A stretch of DNA of 64,000 nucleotides from the NCBI GenBank assembly GCA_044230315.1, contig JBGARJ010000004.1, positions 1 to 64,000 of the forward strand. The letters run 5' to 3'. Below are positions 33,851 through 42,464 of this stretch, piece after piece (the first letter of the stretch is position 1; each line of letters opens with the position of its first letter). Source of the DNA: M3007 sp044230315 (lineage in GTDB: Bacteria; Bacteroidota; Bacteroidia; Chitinophagales; Saprospiraceae). A program made the translations under genes and the position numbers. The notes under the pieces are model-generated. The model ran no database searches. It was given only the letters and a program-made list of their open reading frames with translations, and was not told the origin of the DNA.

Positions 33851-34873
33851 ATGAACACTCCTTCGAATTTCAATCAGCCCAACCCGGCCCCGAATTTTGG
33901 CAATACTCCGAACGACAATTCCAAACGCTTGCTCACGCTTGCCGGTATTGCGATCGCCGTTCTGCTGGTCCTGAGCATTTTCCTGATGATCAGTAAATTC
34001 AAATCCAATCAGGAATTGCAGGCAACCACGGTTGAACTGACCGAACAAAAACAAGCTTTTGCCGAACTGGATACCAAGTACAACGATGCAGTGGCCCAAC
34101 TGGAACAACAAAAAGGGTTGAACGCTCAACTGGATGAAAAAATCAATCAGCAACTCCAGCAACTGGAGCAAAACAAAACCCAGATTGAGCAGATGATCCG
34201 CGAAAAACGCGACTACAAATCCGCCATTGCACACCTGGAGACTCAGAAAAAACAATACCTGGCTGAGATCGAACAGCTGAAAGCGGAAAACGGTATTCTA
34301 ACCGAAAAGAACACTCAACTGTCCAGCGAGAACCAGAACCTGAGCACTTCGCTCAATGAGACTCAAACCCGTCTGTCGGAAGAATCGACCGCCAAAGCAG
34401 CGCTGATCTCCGAAAAAACTCAACTCGAAACCGAACGGGCCAACCTGAGCAAAAAAGTGGACATTGCCTCGGCCATCCGTGTGAAAAACATCACGGTCAA
34501 AGCCGTGGATGTGCGGAGCAGCGGTAAAGAGAAAGCCAAATCGCGCGCCAGCAAAGTAGATAAACTCAATATTTGCTTTGTAACCGAGCCGAATGAAGTG
34601 GTGCCTGCCGGAGAAGAAACCTTCTATCTTACCGTTATTGACCCGACCGGTGCAACCCTGGCCGTTGAAAGCCTCGGTTCCGGTGTGGCGCAAGACAAAC
34701 GCAACGAACAGGATTTCCGCTACACGACCACGGCTACCTGCAACTACCAGAACGGCGAAACGAACGTTTGCGGCGCCTGGCAGCCTGGCCAAAACTTCGT
34801 CAAAGGCAAATACGACGTCAAAATTTTTAACAAAGGTTACCTCGTAGGCACGGGCTCCTTCAATCTGAAATAA
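33851..34873 (+). CDS. membrane-anchored coiled-coil protein
   Basis: 340 residues. A short Asn/Pro-rich head (NTPSNFNQPNPAPNFG), one membrane segment about 29-46 (LAGIAIAVLLVLSIFLMI), then a long coiled coil about 50-210 rich in Gln, Glu, Lys and Leu heptads (LEQQKGLNAQLDEKINQQL). The C-terminal 130 residues form a beta-rich domain (ICFVTEPNEVVPAGEETFYLTVIDP, GQNFVKGKYDVKIFNKG) that should lie in the periplasm. Homologues with this plan are common in Bacteroidota and unnamed. Transcription ends at a strong intrinsic terminator 46 bp downstream. A structural or envelope-spanning role is only a guess. Confidence 0.75.
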   Translation: MNTPSNFNQPNPAPNFGNTPNDNSKRLLTLAGIAIAVLLVLSIFLMISKFKSNQELQATTVELTEQKQAFAELDTKYNDAVAQLEQQKGLNAQLDEKINQQLQQLEQNKTQIEQMIREKRDYKSAIAHLETQKKQYLAEIEQLKAENGILTEKNTQLSSENQNLSTSLNETQTRLSEESTAKAALISEKTQLETERANLSKKVDIASAIRVKNITVKAVDVRSSGKEKAKSRASKVDKLNICFVTEPNEVVPAGEETFYLTVIDPTGATLAVESLGSGVAQDKRNEQDFRYTTTATCNYQNGETNVCGAWQPGQNFVKGKYDVKIFNKGYLVGTGSFNLK

Positions 34874-34918
34874 TTCCCCTTCAAAAACTTTGGGTCACAT
34901 TGTAGGGACAATGTACAA

Positions 34919-34948
34919 GCGACCGCGGTATTCGCGGTCGCTTTTTTT
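34919..34948 (+). terminator. strong rho-independent terminator
   Basis: GCGACCGCG (34919-34927), loop GTATT, exact complement CGCGGTCGC (34933-34941), then seven T (34942-34948). A perfect 9-bp GC-rich stem with a T tract, right after the coiled-coil gene. Confidence 0.92.
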
Positions 34949-35312
34949 ATTTAACTTTTAACGGTGGCGGTGGATTCAGATGATCAGTAGTCAAATGCAA
35001 GTTGTTGATTAACTACGCTTTCCATCCAGGTTTAGCAGCAACCTTACAGACGTATTTTCGGCGGGAGAAGGGTTTTGGCTTTTGTGAATAAATTAATTTG
35101 ATGCGGAAATTTTGGCTGAGTAAAATGAGAATATTATATAACATCATAAATCCCGCAGCGCCTTTGCCGGCATCCCGGGTGGGGTGCCCCGGATAAAAAT
35201 TTTGATATTGGAAGTGCGGTATTGGGAAAGACAAAAACCACCCTGCCTGCTGGCGGGATGCACAAAATGTGGGAGTGGAATAAGTTGGAAACCGCCTGGA
35301 AAGTCGTCGCCG
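34949..35312. other. 364-bp intergenic region with no recognised feature
   Basis: Between the terminator and the end of folD. AT-rich, with only short frames (such as 35013-35234 minus) that lack any protein-like character. I see no RNA gene, promoter or clear repeat. Confidence 0.4.
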
Positions 35313-36194
35313 TTAGCTGTAGATCTCTTTCCGGCAGGCTTTCAATGTGTTCAACAGGAGAGCAGTGACCGTCATCAGACCTACCCCACCCGGTACGGGA
35401 GTGATATGACTGCACTTAGGCGCCACTGATTCAAAATCTACGTCGCCCACCAGGCGGAAACCTGATTTCTTCGTTTCATCGGGGATTCGGTTGATTCCTA
35501 CATCGACAACGACTGCCCCTTCCTTTACCCAGTCGCCCTTGACGAATTGCGGAATACCGATAGCTGCTACGATAATGTCGGCACGACGGACTTCAGCGGG
35601 CAAATCCCTGGTCCGCGAATGAGTCAAGGTCACGGTGCAATCGCCCGGGTACCCTTTTCTGGACAGCAGCAGGCTCATCGGCGTGCCTACAATGTTGCTC
35701 CTGCCAAGCACCACGCAGTGTTTTCCAGCCGTTTCGATGTTATAACGCCGCAGCATTTCCATGATACCAAAGGGCGTGGCGGGCAAAAACGCCGGCATAC
35801 CCTGCGCCATCCGACCAAAATTGACGGGATGGAACCCGTCGACGTCTTTGCGGTGATCGATAGCCAGGGTGATCTTCTCTTCGCTGATATGCTTTGGCAA
35901 CGGCAGTTGCACAATGAAACCGTCAACATCGGCATCATTGTTCAAGTTGCGTACGATTTCCAGCAGTTCTGCTTCCGTCGTCTCAGCGCCACGTTGAACA
36001 AGGGTGCTTTTAAAGCCGACTTGTTCGCATGACCTGATTTTACTATTTACATATACCTGGCTCGCTGGGTTCTCGCCTACTAAAACGGCCACTAAATGGG
36101 GTGTTTTTTCGCCTTTTTGGCGCATGGCATCTACTTCGGCGGCTATTTCTGCCTTGATGTTTTCCGATAACAATTTACCGTCCAAAAGTTGCAT
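35313..36194 (-). CDS. folD: bifunctional methylenetetrahydrofolate dehydrogenase/cyclohydrolase
   Basis: 293 residues, full length. It converts 5,10-methylene-THF to 10-formyl-THF in two steps using NAD(P)+. Signatures: SQVYVNSKIRSCEQVG with the catalytic Tyr and Lys, DGFIVQLPLPKH, KDVDGFHPVN, the Rossmann loop VVLGRSNIVGTPMS, and the C-terminal ITPVPGGVGLMTVTALL. No anomalies. It starts 30 bp after the CBM9-like lipoprotein gene ends on the same strand and may share its transcript. Confidence 0.97.
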   Translation of the reverse strand: MQLLDGKLLSENIKAEIAAEVDAMRQKGEKTPHLVAVLVGENPASQVYVNSKIRSCEQVGFKSTLVQRGAETTEAELLEIVRNLNNDADVDGFIVQLPLPKHISEEKITLAIDHRKDVDGFHPVNFGRMAQGMPAFLPATPFGIMEMLRRYNIETAGKHCVVLGRSNIVGTPMSLLLSRKGYPGDCTVTLTHSRTRDLPAEVRRADIIVAAIGIPQFVKGDWVKEGAVVVDVGINRIPDETKKSGFRLVGDVDFESVAPKCSHITPVPGGVGLMTVTALLLNTLKACRKEIYS

Positions 36195-36224
36195 AGGTCT
36201 TTACCTGAATATGAATGCTGTTGC

Positions 36225-36986
36225 TTATTGCAAGGTTAACACCCCGAAGAAGTCGGGGTTAATCCGTTCCTGTTTTTTAGCCTGCCCGGGCAAGGCAACA
36301 TTGCCGATCCAGTTTTCGCGTTCAACCGACCGGTCGTTGTCGCTGTAAGCCAGTGCAAAGCCCATTTTCTTGCCCGCTTTGAGTAGTTTGGGGACATTCT
36401 CCTGCTTTTCATCAAATTGGTTGCCATCGAAAATCCGAACCGCAATCTCCCAGGTGCTCACATGCCCGCGGGTGATGCGCCGGGTCAGGCAATGGTTGTC
36501 GAAAAAACGAAACGAGCTGTCGGGGGCTATATCCCGAACAAGCCCGTCGAGTGAAATATTGTAATTAAAGGTGTTGTAGGGTTGCTGGCTCTTGCTACCG
36601 GAGGCGTCCTCGTCCACAAAAATCTCAAGGCAATCATCGTCCCAAAACCGCTCCAAGACATCCGTATGGATATCAAGCAACGAATCATCGGTAATCTCCG
36701 CGAGAATGTAGAGGTTGTTTTCATCCCAAGCCAGTTTGTACCGGCCGGAAAAATCATCCGGCGAAGGCGCCGCCCCTGCCCAGACTTGGTTGATGGGCAG
36801 CCAATCGGATAAATCCCAAACGTCGTCGGCGCCGCTTCCATCGAGCACCGGCGTTCCATAAACAGCGGTAAATTGTTGTTTCCCGTCAGGGCCTACGGGC
36901 GGGTTTTGTGTATTTTGCGGTTGGTTTTGGCAGGATAAGACGAGCAGCGCAACCAAGGCAAGCGGAATTGCAGCAAATCGAGGCAT
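36225..36986 (-). CDS. lipoprotein with CBM9-like (DOMON-type) domain
   Basis: 253 residues. Lipoprotein signal with Cys19 (LALVALLVLSC). The body matches the carbohydrate-binding family 9-like domain: PVLDGSGADDVWDLSDW, FSGRYKLAWDENNLYILAEITD, DDDCLEIFVDED, FNYNISLDG, STWEIAVRI and FALAYSDND. These domains bind sugars or haem in other proteins; alone as a lipoprotein the ligand is unknown. Located in the outer membrane or periplasm. Confidence 0.85.
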   Translation of the reverse strand: MPRFAAIPLALVALLVLSCQNQPQNTQNPPVGPDGKQQFTAVYGTPVLDGSGADDVWDLSDWLPINQVWAGAAPSPDDFSGRYKLAWDENNLYILAEITDDSLLDIHTDVLERFWDDDCLEIFVDEDASGSKSQQPYNTFNYNISLDGLVRDIAPDSSFRFFDNHCLTRRITRGHVSTWEIAVRIFDGNQFDEKQENVPKLLKAGKKMGFALAYSDNDRSVERENWIGNVALPGQAKKQERINPDFFGVLTLQ

Positions 36987-37154
36987 AGGCTTCGTGTTGT
37001 TTCGGGCAAATGTTCGACTTTTTTGGGAAAAGACCCGGCCAAATTTTAGGCGGCCCTTGATTTTACACTGGATTTATTCTAAACTTGGATTATGACCGGC
37101 GGGTAAGTGTATTTTGTACAATTTTTGATTACCCGGATTTGGTCTGAATTATGA

Positions 37155-37162
37155 TACCTTTG
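37155..37162 (+). promoter_or_regulatory. possible -7 box of the nuo operon promoter
   Basis: TACCTTTG matches TAnnTTTG exactly, 102 bp before nuoA. No well-spaced -33 TTTG is present (nearest at 37138 and 37124 are too near and too far), so only the -7 element is supported. The remaining 278 bp between the CBM9 lipoprotein and nuoA hold nothing else I can name. Confidence 0.35.
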
Positions 37163-37264
37163 CCGCGGTTTTACGATGGAGTTGGCCGGGGCAATTATTT
37201 TGCCAATCACCTGAACTGTAGCCCAATCCAATCGTTTTAACGAACAAATTTTCAACGTATACAT

Positions 37265-37627
37265 ATGGAACCATCCGGATATATGCCCATTGTCCTTCAA
37301 TCGCTGGTAGCGCTCGGGTTTGTAGCGCTGGTCCTGATCGTGGTACCCTTGCTCGGCCCCCGGCGGAAAGGAGGAAAGAAAGACGAGAATTTTGAATGCG
37401 GCATCGAGTCGGAAGGCAATGCCCGCATACCGGTGTCGATCAAATATTTCATGACGGCTATCTTGTTTGTCCTCTTTGATGTGGAGGTTATTTTCTTTTA
37501 CCCGTATGCCGTCAATTTCCGGGAAATGGGGCTGCCTGGTTTTATGGCTATCCTATTGTTTGTGTCGATATTCCTGATGGGCTTCTACTATGTGCTGCGA
37601 AAAGGGGCGTTGGATTGGGAAAAGTGA
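37265..37627 (+). CDS. nuoA: NADH-quinone oxidoreductase subunit A
   Basis: 120 residues, three membrane segments (about 9-28, 62-82 and 90-110). Small membrane subunit of complex I at the junction of the arm and the membrane. The conserved loop KDENFECGIESEGNARIPVSIKYF carries the Cys that is accessible in the deactive enzyme of mitochondria, and the FDVEVIFFYPYA segment is diagnostic. First gene of a complete nuo operon in the order A-B-C-D-E-(DUF2750)-F-G-H-I-J-K-L-M-N. Confidence 0.95.
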   Translation: MEPSGYMPIVLQSLVALGFVALVLIVVPLLGPRRKGGKKDENFECGIESEGNARIPVSIKYFMTAILFVLFDVEVIFFYPYAVNFREMGLPGFMAILLFVSIFLMGFYYVLRKGALDWEK

Positions 37628-37702
37628 TGCAGCCGGTATTTGGATCGTTTTGAGCCTATGCGGCTCATTCTAAATTGCAAATGGCAAAAACCTCCATATT
37701 CT

Positions 37703-38239
37703 ATGACAAAGATCGCGGAAACGCCGGACGGATTTGGCGGCGAAGGATTTTTCGCCACAACGCTTTCTGATGCGGTCGGTTTGGCCCGCTCCAATTCGAT
37801 TTGGCCCCTGCCCTTTGCCACTTCGTGCTGCGGCATCGAGTTTATGGCAACCATGGGCACTAATTATGACTTGTCGCGATTTGGCATGGAGCGCTTGTCC
37901 TTTTCGCCGCGCCAATCCGATCTGCTGATGGTCATGGGCACGATCGCCAAAAAGATGGGCCCCGTTTTAAAACAAGTCTATACGCAGATGGCCGAACCCA
38001 AATGGGTGATAGCTATAGGGGCCTGCGCCAGTTCAGGTGGTATTTTTGACACCTATTCGGTCTTGCAAGGCATAGACAAGGTTATACCCGTCGATGTATA
38101 TGTGCCGGGTTGCCCACCCCGCCCCGAGCAAATCATCGACGGCATAATGAAAATACAGGAACTGGTCAAAAACGAACCCTTGCGCCGTCGTTATTCGCCT
38201 GAATATCAACACCTTTTGGAAAAATATCAGATTGCGTGA
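37703..38239 (+). CDS. nuoB: NADH-quinone oxidoreductase subunit B
   Basis: 178 residues from the ATG at 37703. Holds the terminal [4Fe-4S] cluster N2 next to the quinone site: Cys42 and Cys43 (TSCCGIEF), Cys108 (GACASSGG) and Cys137 (PGCPPRPE). The MGTNYDLSRFGMERLSFSPRQ segment is typical. Further upstream in-frame starts (ATG 37658, TTG 37640) would add a tail without homology character. Its stop overlaps the nuoC start by 4 bp. Confidence 0.95.
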   Translation: MTKIAETPDGFGGEGFFATTLSDAVGLARSNSIWPLPFATSCCGIEFMATMGTNYDLSRFGMERLSFSPRQSDLLMVMGTIAKKMGPVLKQVYTQMAEPKWVIAIGACASSGGIFDTYSVLQGIDKVIPVDVYVPGCPPRPEQIIDGIMKIQELVKNEPLRRRYSPEYQHLLEKYQIA

Positions 38240-38763
38240 CAAACGAACTCATCCACGCCCGTATCGAACAACAGCGCCCCGGCGTGCTGCTTAGGAGCGA
38301 AACCGCCTACGACGGCATGTTGTCGGTGGAGACCACGCGGGAGCAACTGTACGATTTCCTGTCGTTTTTGCGCACGGATGCGGAATTACAATTTCATTTC
38401 CTTACCACTTTGCTCGGCATCCATTACCCTGAATCAACGGGGCGCGAACTGGGCGTGGTCTATCAATTGCACAACTGGCGAAAAAACCTGCGCATCCGGA
38501 TTAAGGTGTTTCTACCTTCCGACGATCCGCATATCCCCACCATTACGACCCTCTGGCCGGCGGCCAACTGGATGGAGCGCGAGACCTACGATTTCTTCGG
38601 GGTCATTTTTGACGGCCACCCGAACCTTACCCGTATCCTGAATGTGGAAGACCTGGATGTGTTCCCGTTGCGGAAAGAATACAAACTGGAAGACGGTACC
38701 CGGACCGACAAAGACGACCGGTATTTCGGCCGCGACGGGCACGAAGGACGCTCATTTGAATAA
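38236..38763 (+). CDS. nuoC: NADH-quinone oxidoreductase subunit C
   Basis: 175 residues, GTG start inside the nuoB stop (GTGA overlap), so translation is coupled. Peripheral-arm 30-kDa subunit. The diagnostic signature is WPAANWMERETYDFFGVIFDGHPNLTRI and the C-terminal FPLRKEY. Separate from nuoD, unlike the fused nuoCD of Enterobacteria. Confidence 0.95.
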   Translation: MTNELIHARIEQQRPGVLLRSETAYDGMLSVETTREQLYDFLSFLRTDAELQFHFLTTLLGIHYPESTGRELGVVYQLHNWRKNLRIRIKVFLPSDDPHIPTITTLWPAANWMERETYDFFGVIFDGHPNLTRILNVEDLDVFPLRKEYKLEDGTRTDKDDRYFGRDGHEGRSFE

Positions 38764-38782
38764 TCTTTTTACGCACCCATAC

Positions 38783-39988
38783 ATGCAAGTTCAATCCTAT
38801 TTTTCGCAACTGGACAGTCTGGACGGTGAATTGGCCACCCTGAACCTGGGCCCAACACACCCGGCCACGCACGGCATTTTCCAAAACGTCCTGAAAATGA
38901 ATGGGGAGCGTATCGTCAGCGCCGAACCGACGATCGGCTATATACACCGCGCTTTTGAGAAACTTGCCGAGCACCGTCCGTATAACCAGATCACTCCGAT
39001 TACCGATCGTTTAAACTACTGTTCGTCGCCTATCAACAACATGGGGTGGCATATGACGGTCGAAAAACTCGCCGGCATCGAGGTGCCCAAACGGGCGCAA
39101 TACATGCGGGTTATCATCATGGAGTTGGCCCGCATTGCCGATCACCTGATCTGCAATTCGGTCATCGGCGTGGATACCGGTGCGCTCACGGGTTTTACCT
39201 ACATGTTCCAGGAGCGCGAGCGCATCTATGAAATGTATGAAGAAGTGTGCGGCACCCGGCTAACCACTAATGTTGGCCGTATCGGCGGTCTGGAGCGCGA
39301 TTTCTCGCCCGTGTTTCACCAAAAGCTAAAGGCATTCCTGAAGTCGTTTCCCAAAAAATTTGAGGAATTCAACACCCTGCTTGAACGAAACCGCATCTTT
39401 ATGGATCGTACGATCGGAGCCGGCCCCATAGCCGCCGAACGCGCCATGGAGTATGGTTTTACGGGTCCCAACCTGCGGGCCTGCGGTGTGGATTACGACG
39501 TGCGGGTCATGTTACCCTATTCATCGTACGACGATTTCGACTTCATCATTCCGGTGGGTACCCAGGGCGATACGTACGATCGTTTTATGGTGCGGCAGGA
39601 AGAAATTCGCCAAAGTCTGCGGATCATTCATCAGGCCTACGACAATATGCCGGAAGGTGATTATCACGCCGATGTACCCGACTACTACCTGCCGCCCAAG
39701 GATGATGTGTACACTAAAATGGAGGCATTGATCTACCATTTCAAAATTGTGATGGGCGAGGTGCCTATCCCCAAAGGCGAAGTGTACCACGCCGTGGAAG
39801 GCGGCAATGGCGAGCTCGGTTTCTACCTCGTTAGCGACGGCGGCCGGCAGCCTTACCGCTTGCATTTCCGCCGGCCGTGTTTCATTTATTATCAGGCATA
39901 CCCGGAAATGGTAAAGGGCTCGATGCTATCGGACGCCATCCTGACCATGAGTTCTATGAACGTAATCGCCGGTGAATTAGACGCTTAA
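38783..39988 (+). CDS. nuoD: NADH-quinone oxidoreductase subunit D
   Basis: 401 residues from the ATG at 38783 (MQVQSYFSQLD); the open frame upstream overlaps nuoC and is not coding. The 49-kDa subunit forms the quinone pocket with NuoB. Marks: LNLGPTHPATHGIFQNV at the N-terminus with the quinone-pocket His, EPTIGYIHRAFEKLAE, ELARIADHLI, GADFDFIIPVGTQGDTYDRF-like region and the C-terminal MSSMNVIAGELD. Confidence 0.95.
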   Translation: MQVQSYFSQLDSLDGELATLNLGPTHPATHGIFQNVLKMNGERIVSAEPTIGYIHRAFEKLAEHRPYNQITPITDRLNYCSSPINNMGWHMTVEKLAGIEVPKRAQYMRVIIMELARIADHLICNSVIGVDTGALTGFTYMFQERERIYEMYEEVCGTRLTTNVGRIGGLERDFSPVFHQKLKAFLKSFPKKFEEFNTLLERNRIFMDRTIGAGPIAAERAMEYGFTGPNLRACGVDYDVRVMLPYSSYDDFDFIIPVGTQGDTYDRFMVRQEEIRQSLRIIHQAYDNMPEGDYHADVPDYYLPPKDDVYTKMEALIYHFKIVMGEVPIPKGEVYHAVEGGNGELGFYLVSDGGRQPYRLHFRRPCFIYYQAYPEMVKGSMLSDAILTMSSMNVIAGELDA

Positions 39989-40025
39989 ACCACAGCAACC
40001 TCCGTCCCGGCCGGACGAATCAATT

Positions 40026-40568
40026 ATGCACACAGTAACGCAAAACGGAACGCCCTTTCAGTATTCTGCAGCAGCCCTGGCTGAGGTACAGGGTTTGATG
40101 AAAAAATATCCGGAAGGCCGCCAGAAAAGCGCCTTGCTTCGCGCTTTGCACATTGCCCAGGAAGAAAATATGGGCTGGTTGAGTATTGCCGCTATGGACC
40201 ATGTGGCCGAAATACTGGGCATCACACCGATCGAAGTGTACGAAGTGGCTACCTTTTATTCGATGTACAACCTGGAACCGGTTGGAAAATACGTACTGGA
40301 GTTTTGCCACACGGGCCCATGCGCCATCGAGGGCGCCGAAAAGCTGATCGCCTATACCCAACAAAAACTTGGCATCACTACCGGCCAAACCACCCCGGAC
40401 GGGCTCTTTACCATCAAGGAAGTGGAATGCCTGGGCGCCTGCGGCTATGCGCCGATGATGCAGGTCGGCGAATTCTTCCACGAGCGCCTGAGCGAAGAAA
40501 AAATGGACTTGTTCCTTGACGATTGCCGGGAAGGCAAAATAAAAAAAGGCACCTGGAAAATGCATTGA
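40026..40568 (+). CDS. nuoE: NADH-quinone oxidoreductase subunit E
   Basis: 180 residues. Thioredoxin-like 24-kDa subunit carrying the [2Fe-2S] cluster N1a with the four ligands in the usual CX4C and CX3C pairs (CHTGPC and CLGAC). The helical N-terminus PEGRQKSALLRALHIAQEEN and VYEVATFYSMYNL are diagnostic. Confidence 0.95.
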   Translation: MHTVTQNGTPFQYSAAALAEVQGLMKKYPEGRQKSALLRALHIAQEENMGWLSIAAMDHVAEILGITPIEVYEVATFYSMYNLEPVGKYVLEFCHTGPCAIEGAEKLIAYTQQKLGITTGQTTPDGLFTIKEVECLGACGYAPMMQVGEFFHERLSEEKMDLFLDDCREGKIKKGTWKMH

Positions 40569-40623
40569 ACTGTTGGTCCAATACCTGTGCATTGGACAAC
40601 TTAACGAACCTAAATAAAAGAAA

Positions 40624-41019
40624 ATGAGTGAACTGACCCAAAGCGATATCGATAAAATTTTCAAAAAGCCTGGTGAAAAACGGTACGAATATTTCCTGAA
40701 AAAAGCGGTCGAATCGGAAGAGGTGTTCGGGTTGGCCGATGAAGAAGGCTGGGCCTTGTTGGGCGACGACTCGGATGCTGACATCCTGCCTATTTTCCCG
40801 GCCGCTGCATTTGCGGAAGCGTTCCGGCAAGCCGCCGAATTCGACGAATACCAGGTCGAAGTCCTGGATATCAATGAACTAATGGCATGGCTCGAAGACA
40901 TGGAAAAAGACGCCTTGCTCATTGCTGTATTCCCCAATCCCGACCTGAATGGCGCGGTAGTCGAGCCCAAACACCTGAAATCCGATTTGCAAAAGGAATT
41001 CGATAAAGCGGTTGAATAA
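40624..41019 (+). CDS. DUF2750-like protein inserted in the nuo operon
   Basis: 131 residues, soluble and acidic. KRYEYFLKKAVESEEVFGLAD-EEGWALLGDD, an ILPIFPAAAFAEAF segment, ELMAWLEDMEKDALLIAVFPNPDLNGAVV and EPKHLKSDL follow the pattern of DUF2750 proteins, which have no established role. It sits 55 bp after nuoE and 6 bp before nuoF on the same strand, so it should be made with the NADH-dehydrogenase module. An assembly or regulatory partner is possible but not shown by the sequence. Confidence 0.7.
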   Translation: MSELTQSDIDKIFKKPGEKRYEYFLKKAVESEEVFGLADEEGWALLGDDSDADILPIFPAAAFAEAFRQAAEFDEYQVEVLDINELMAWLEDMEKDALLIAVFPNPDLNGAVVEPKHLKSDLQKEFDKAVE

Positions 41020-41025
41020 ACGAAT

Positions 41026-42363
41026 ATGAGTCGCAAACTACTCCTGGAACATACCCACATCGAGGGGATCGACGCCTATGATGCGTATCGCAAGCACGGT
41101 GGTTACCGCGCTGTGGAAAAGGCGTTGAAGTCCATGTCGCCCGATGCGGTGGTGGACGAGGTAAAAAAATCCGGATTGCGCGGCCGCGGCGGCGCTGGGT
41201 TCCCCACCGGCATGAAATGGTCGTTTTTGGCCAAACCGGAAGGCGTGCCGCGGTACCTGCTCTGCAATGCCGACGAATCGGAGCCCGGTACGTTCAAGGA
41301 CCGCTTCCTGATGGAAAAAATCCCGCATTTGCTCGTCGAGGGGATGATTGTTTCGTCGTATGCCCTGGGCGCGAACACCGCCTACATTTATATCCGCGGA
41401 GAATATTCCTGGATCGTTTTTATCCTGGAAAAAGCCATAGCGGAAGCCTACGACAAGGGGTGGCTCGGTAAAAACATCCTGGGTTCTGGCTTCGACCTCG
41501 ATTTGTACGTGAATCCGGGCGCTGGCGCCTACATCTGCGGAGAAGAAACCGCGCTCATCGAGAGCCTGGAAGGCAAGCGCGGCAACCCACGCATCAAGCC
41601 GCCCTTTCCGGCGGTGCGCGGCCTATGGCAATGCCCCACCGTAGTAAACAATGTGGAAACCATTGCTGCGGTAGTGCCCATTGTCAACGACGGCGGTGAG
41701 GAATACGCAAAAATCGGTATCGGGAAAAGTACCGGTACGAAATTGATCTCGGCCGGGGGCAACATCAACAAGCCCGGCATATATGAGATCGAACTCGGCC
41801 TGCCCATGGAGGAGTTCATTTATTCCGATGCGTGGTGCGGCGGTATCAAGCGGGGCAAACGCCTCAAAGCCTGCGTGCCCGGCGGCTCTTCCGTACCGAT
41901 CCTGCCGCATTTCCTGGTGACCAAAACCGCTGCCGGTGAGGATCGGCTGATGACCTATGAAAGCCTGGCCGACGGCGGATTTGCCACAGGTTCGATGCTC
42001 GGCTCGGGTGGTTTTATCGTGTACGACGAAGACCAGTGCATTGTGCGGAACACCTGGAATTTCACCCGGTTCTACCACCACGAATCCTGCGGTCAGTGCT
42101 CGCCCTGCCGCGAAGGCACCGGCTGGATGGAAAAAGTGCTTTGGCGCCTTGAAAACGGCCAGGGCAAACTCAGCGATATCGATCTGCTCGTGGATGTGGC
42201 GAAGAAAATTGAAGGCAACACTATTTGCCCGCTCGGCGACGCCGCCGCCTGGCCGGTGGCCGCCGCGATCCGCCATTTCCGGGAGGAATTTGAATGGCAT
42301 GTGCACGAACCCCAAACTTGCCTCGAACGGAACTACGGGCTCGTTTCGACTGCGGTAGTTTGA
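41026..42363 (+). CDS. nuoF: NADH-quinone oxidoreductase subunit F (NADH-binding)
   Basis: 445 residues. Binds NADH, FMN and cluster N3. FMN/NADH site: GLRGRGGAGFPTGMKW, YLLCNADESEPGTFKDR, GAGAYICGEETALIESLEG and GKRGNPRIKPP. The [4Fe-4S] ligands are ESCGQCSPCREG and a fourth Cys about 40 residues later (NTICPLGD). The C-terminal HVHEPQTCLE is unremarkable. A 9-bp minisatellite follows the stop codon. Confidence 0.95.
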   Translation: MSRKLLLEHTHIEGIDAYDAYRKHGGYRAVEKALKSMSPDAVVDEVKKSGLRGRGGAGFPTGMKWSFLAKPEGVPRYLLCNADESEPGTFKDRFLMEKIPHLLVEGMIVSSYALGANTAYIYIRGEYSWIVFILEKAIAEAYDKGWLGKNILGSGFDLDLYVNPGAGAYICGEETALIESLEGKRGNPRIKPPFPAVRGLWQCPTVVNNVETIAAVVPIVNDGGEEYAKIGIGKSTGTKLISAGGNINKPGIYEIELGLPMEEFIYSDAWCGGIKRGKRLKACVPGGSSVPILPHFLVTKTAAGEDRLMTYESLADGGFATGSMLGSGGFIVYDEDQCIVRNTWNFTRFYHHESCGQCSPCREGTGWMEKVLWRLENGQGKLSDIDLLVDVAKKIEGNTICPLGDAAAWPVAAAIRHFREEFEWHVHEPQTCLERNYGLVSTAVV

Positions 42364-42370
42364 AGTTGAT

Positions 42371-42460
42371 CCCATTGACCTCATTGACCTCATTGACCCC
42401 ATTGATCTCATTGACCCCATTGATCTCATTAACCACATTGATCTCATTGACCACATTCAA
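42371..42460 (+). repeat. 9-bp minisatellite between nuoF and nuoG
   Basis: Ten 9-base units of consensus C(C/T/A)CATTGA(C/T) fill nearly all of the 101-bp gap: CCCATTGAC, CTCATTGAC, CTCATTGAC, CCCATTGAT, CTCATTGAC, CCCATTGAT, CTCATTAAC, CACATTGAT, CTCATTGAC and CACATTCAA. A decayed unit may precede them. The array ends 4 bases before the nuoG ATG. Confidence 0.95.
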
Positions 42461-42464
42461 TAAC

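Noticed and set aside
40020..41060. 346-residue minus-strand frame opposite nuoE and the DUF2750-like gene
   Set aside because: Ser/Phe-rich shadow that crosses two supported plus-strand genes and a gap.
42371..42460. CRISPR-like array
   Set aside because: Units are 9 bp and directly abutting, with no spacers; this is a minisatellite.
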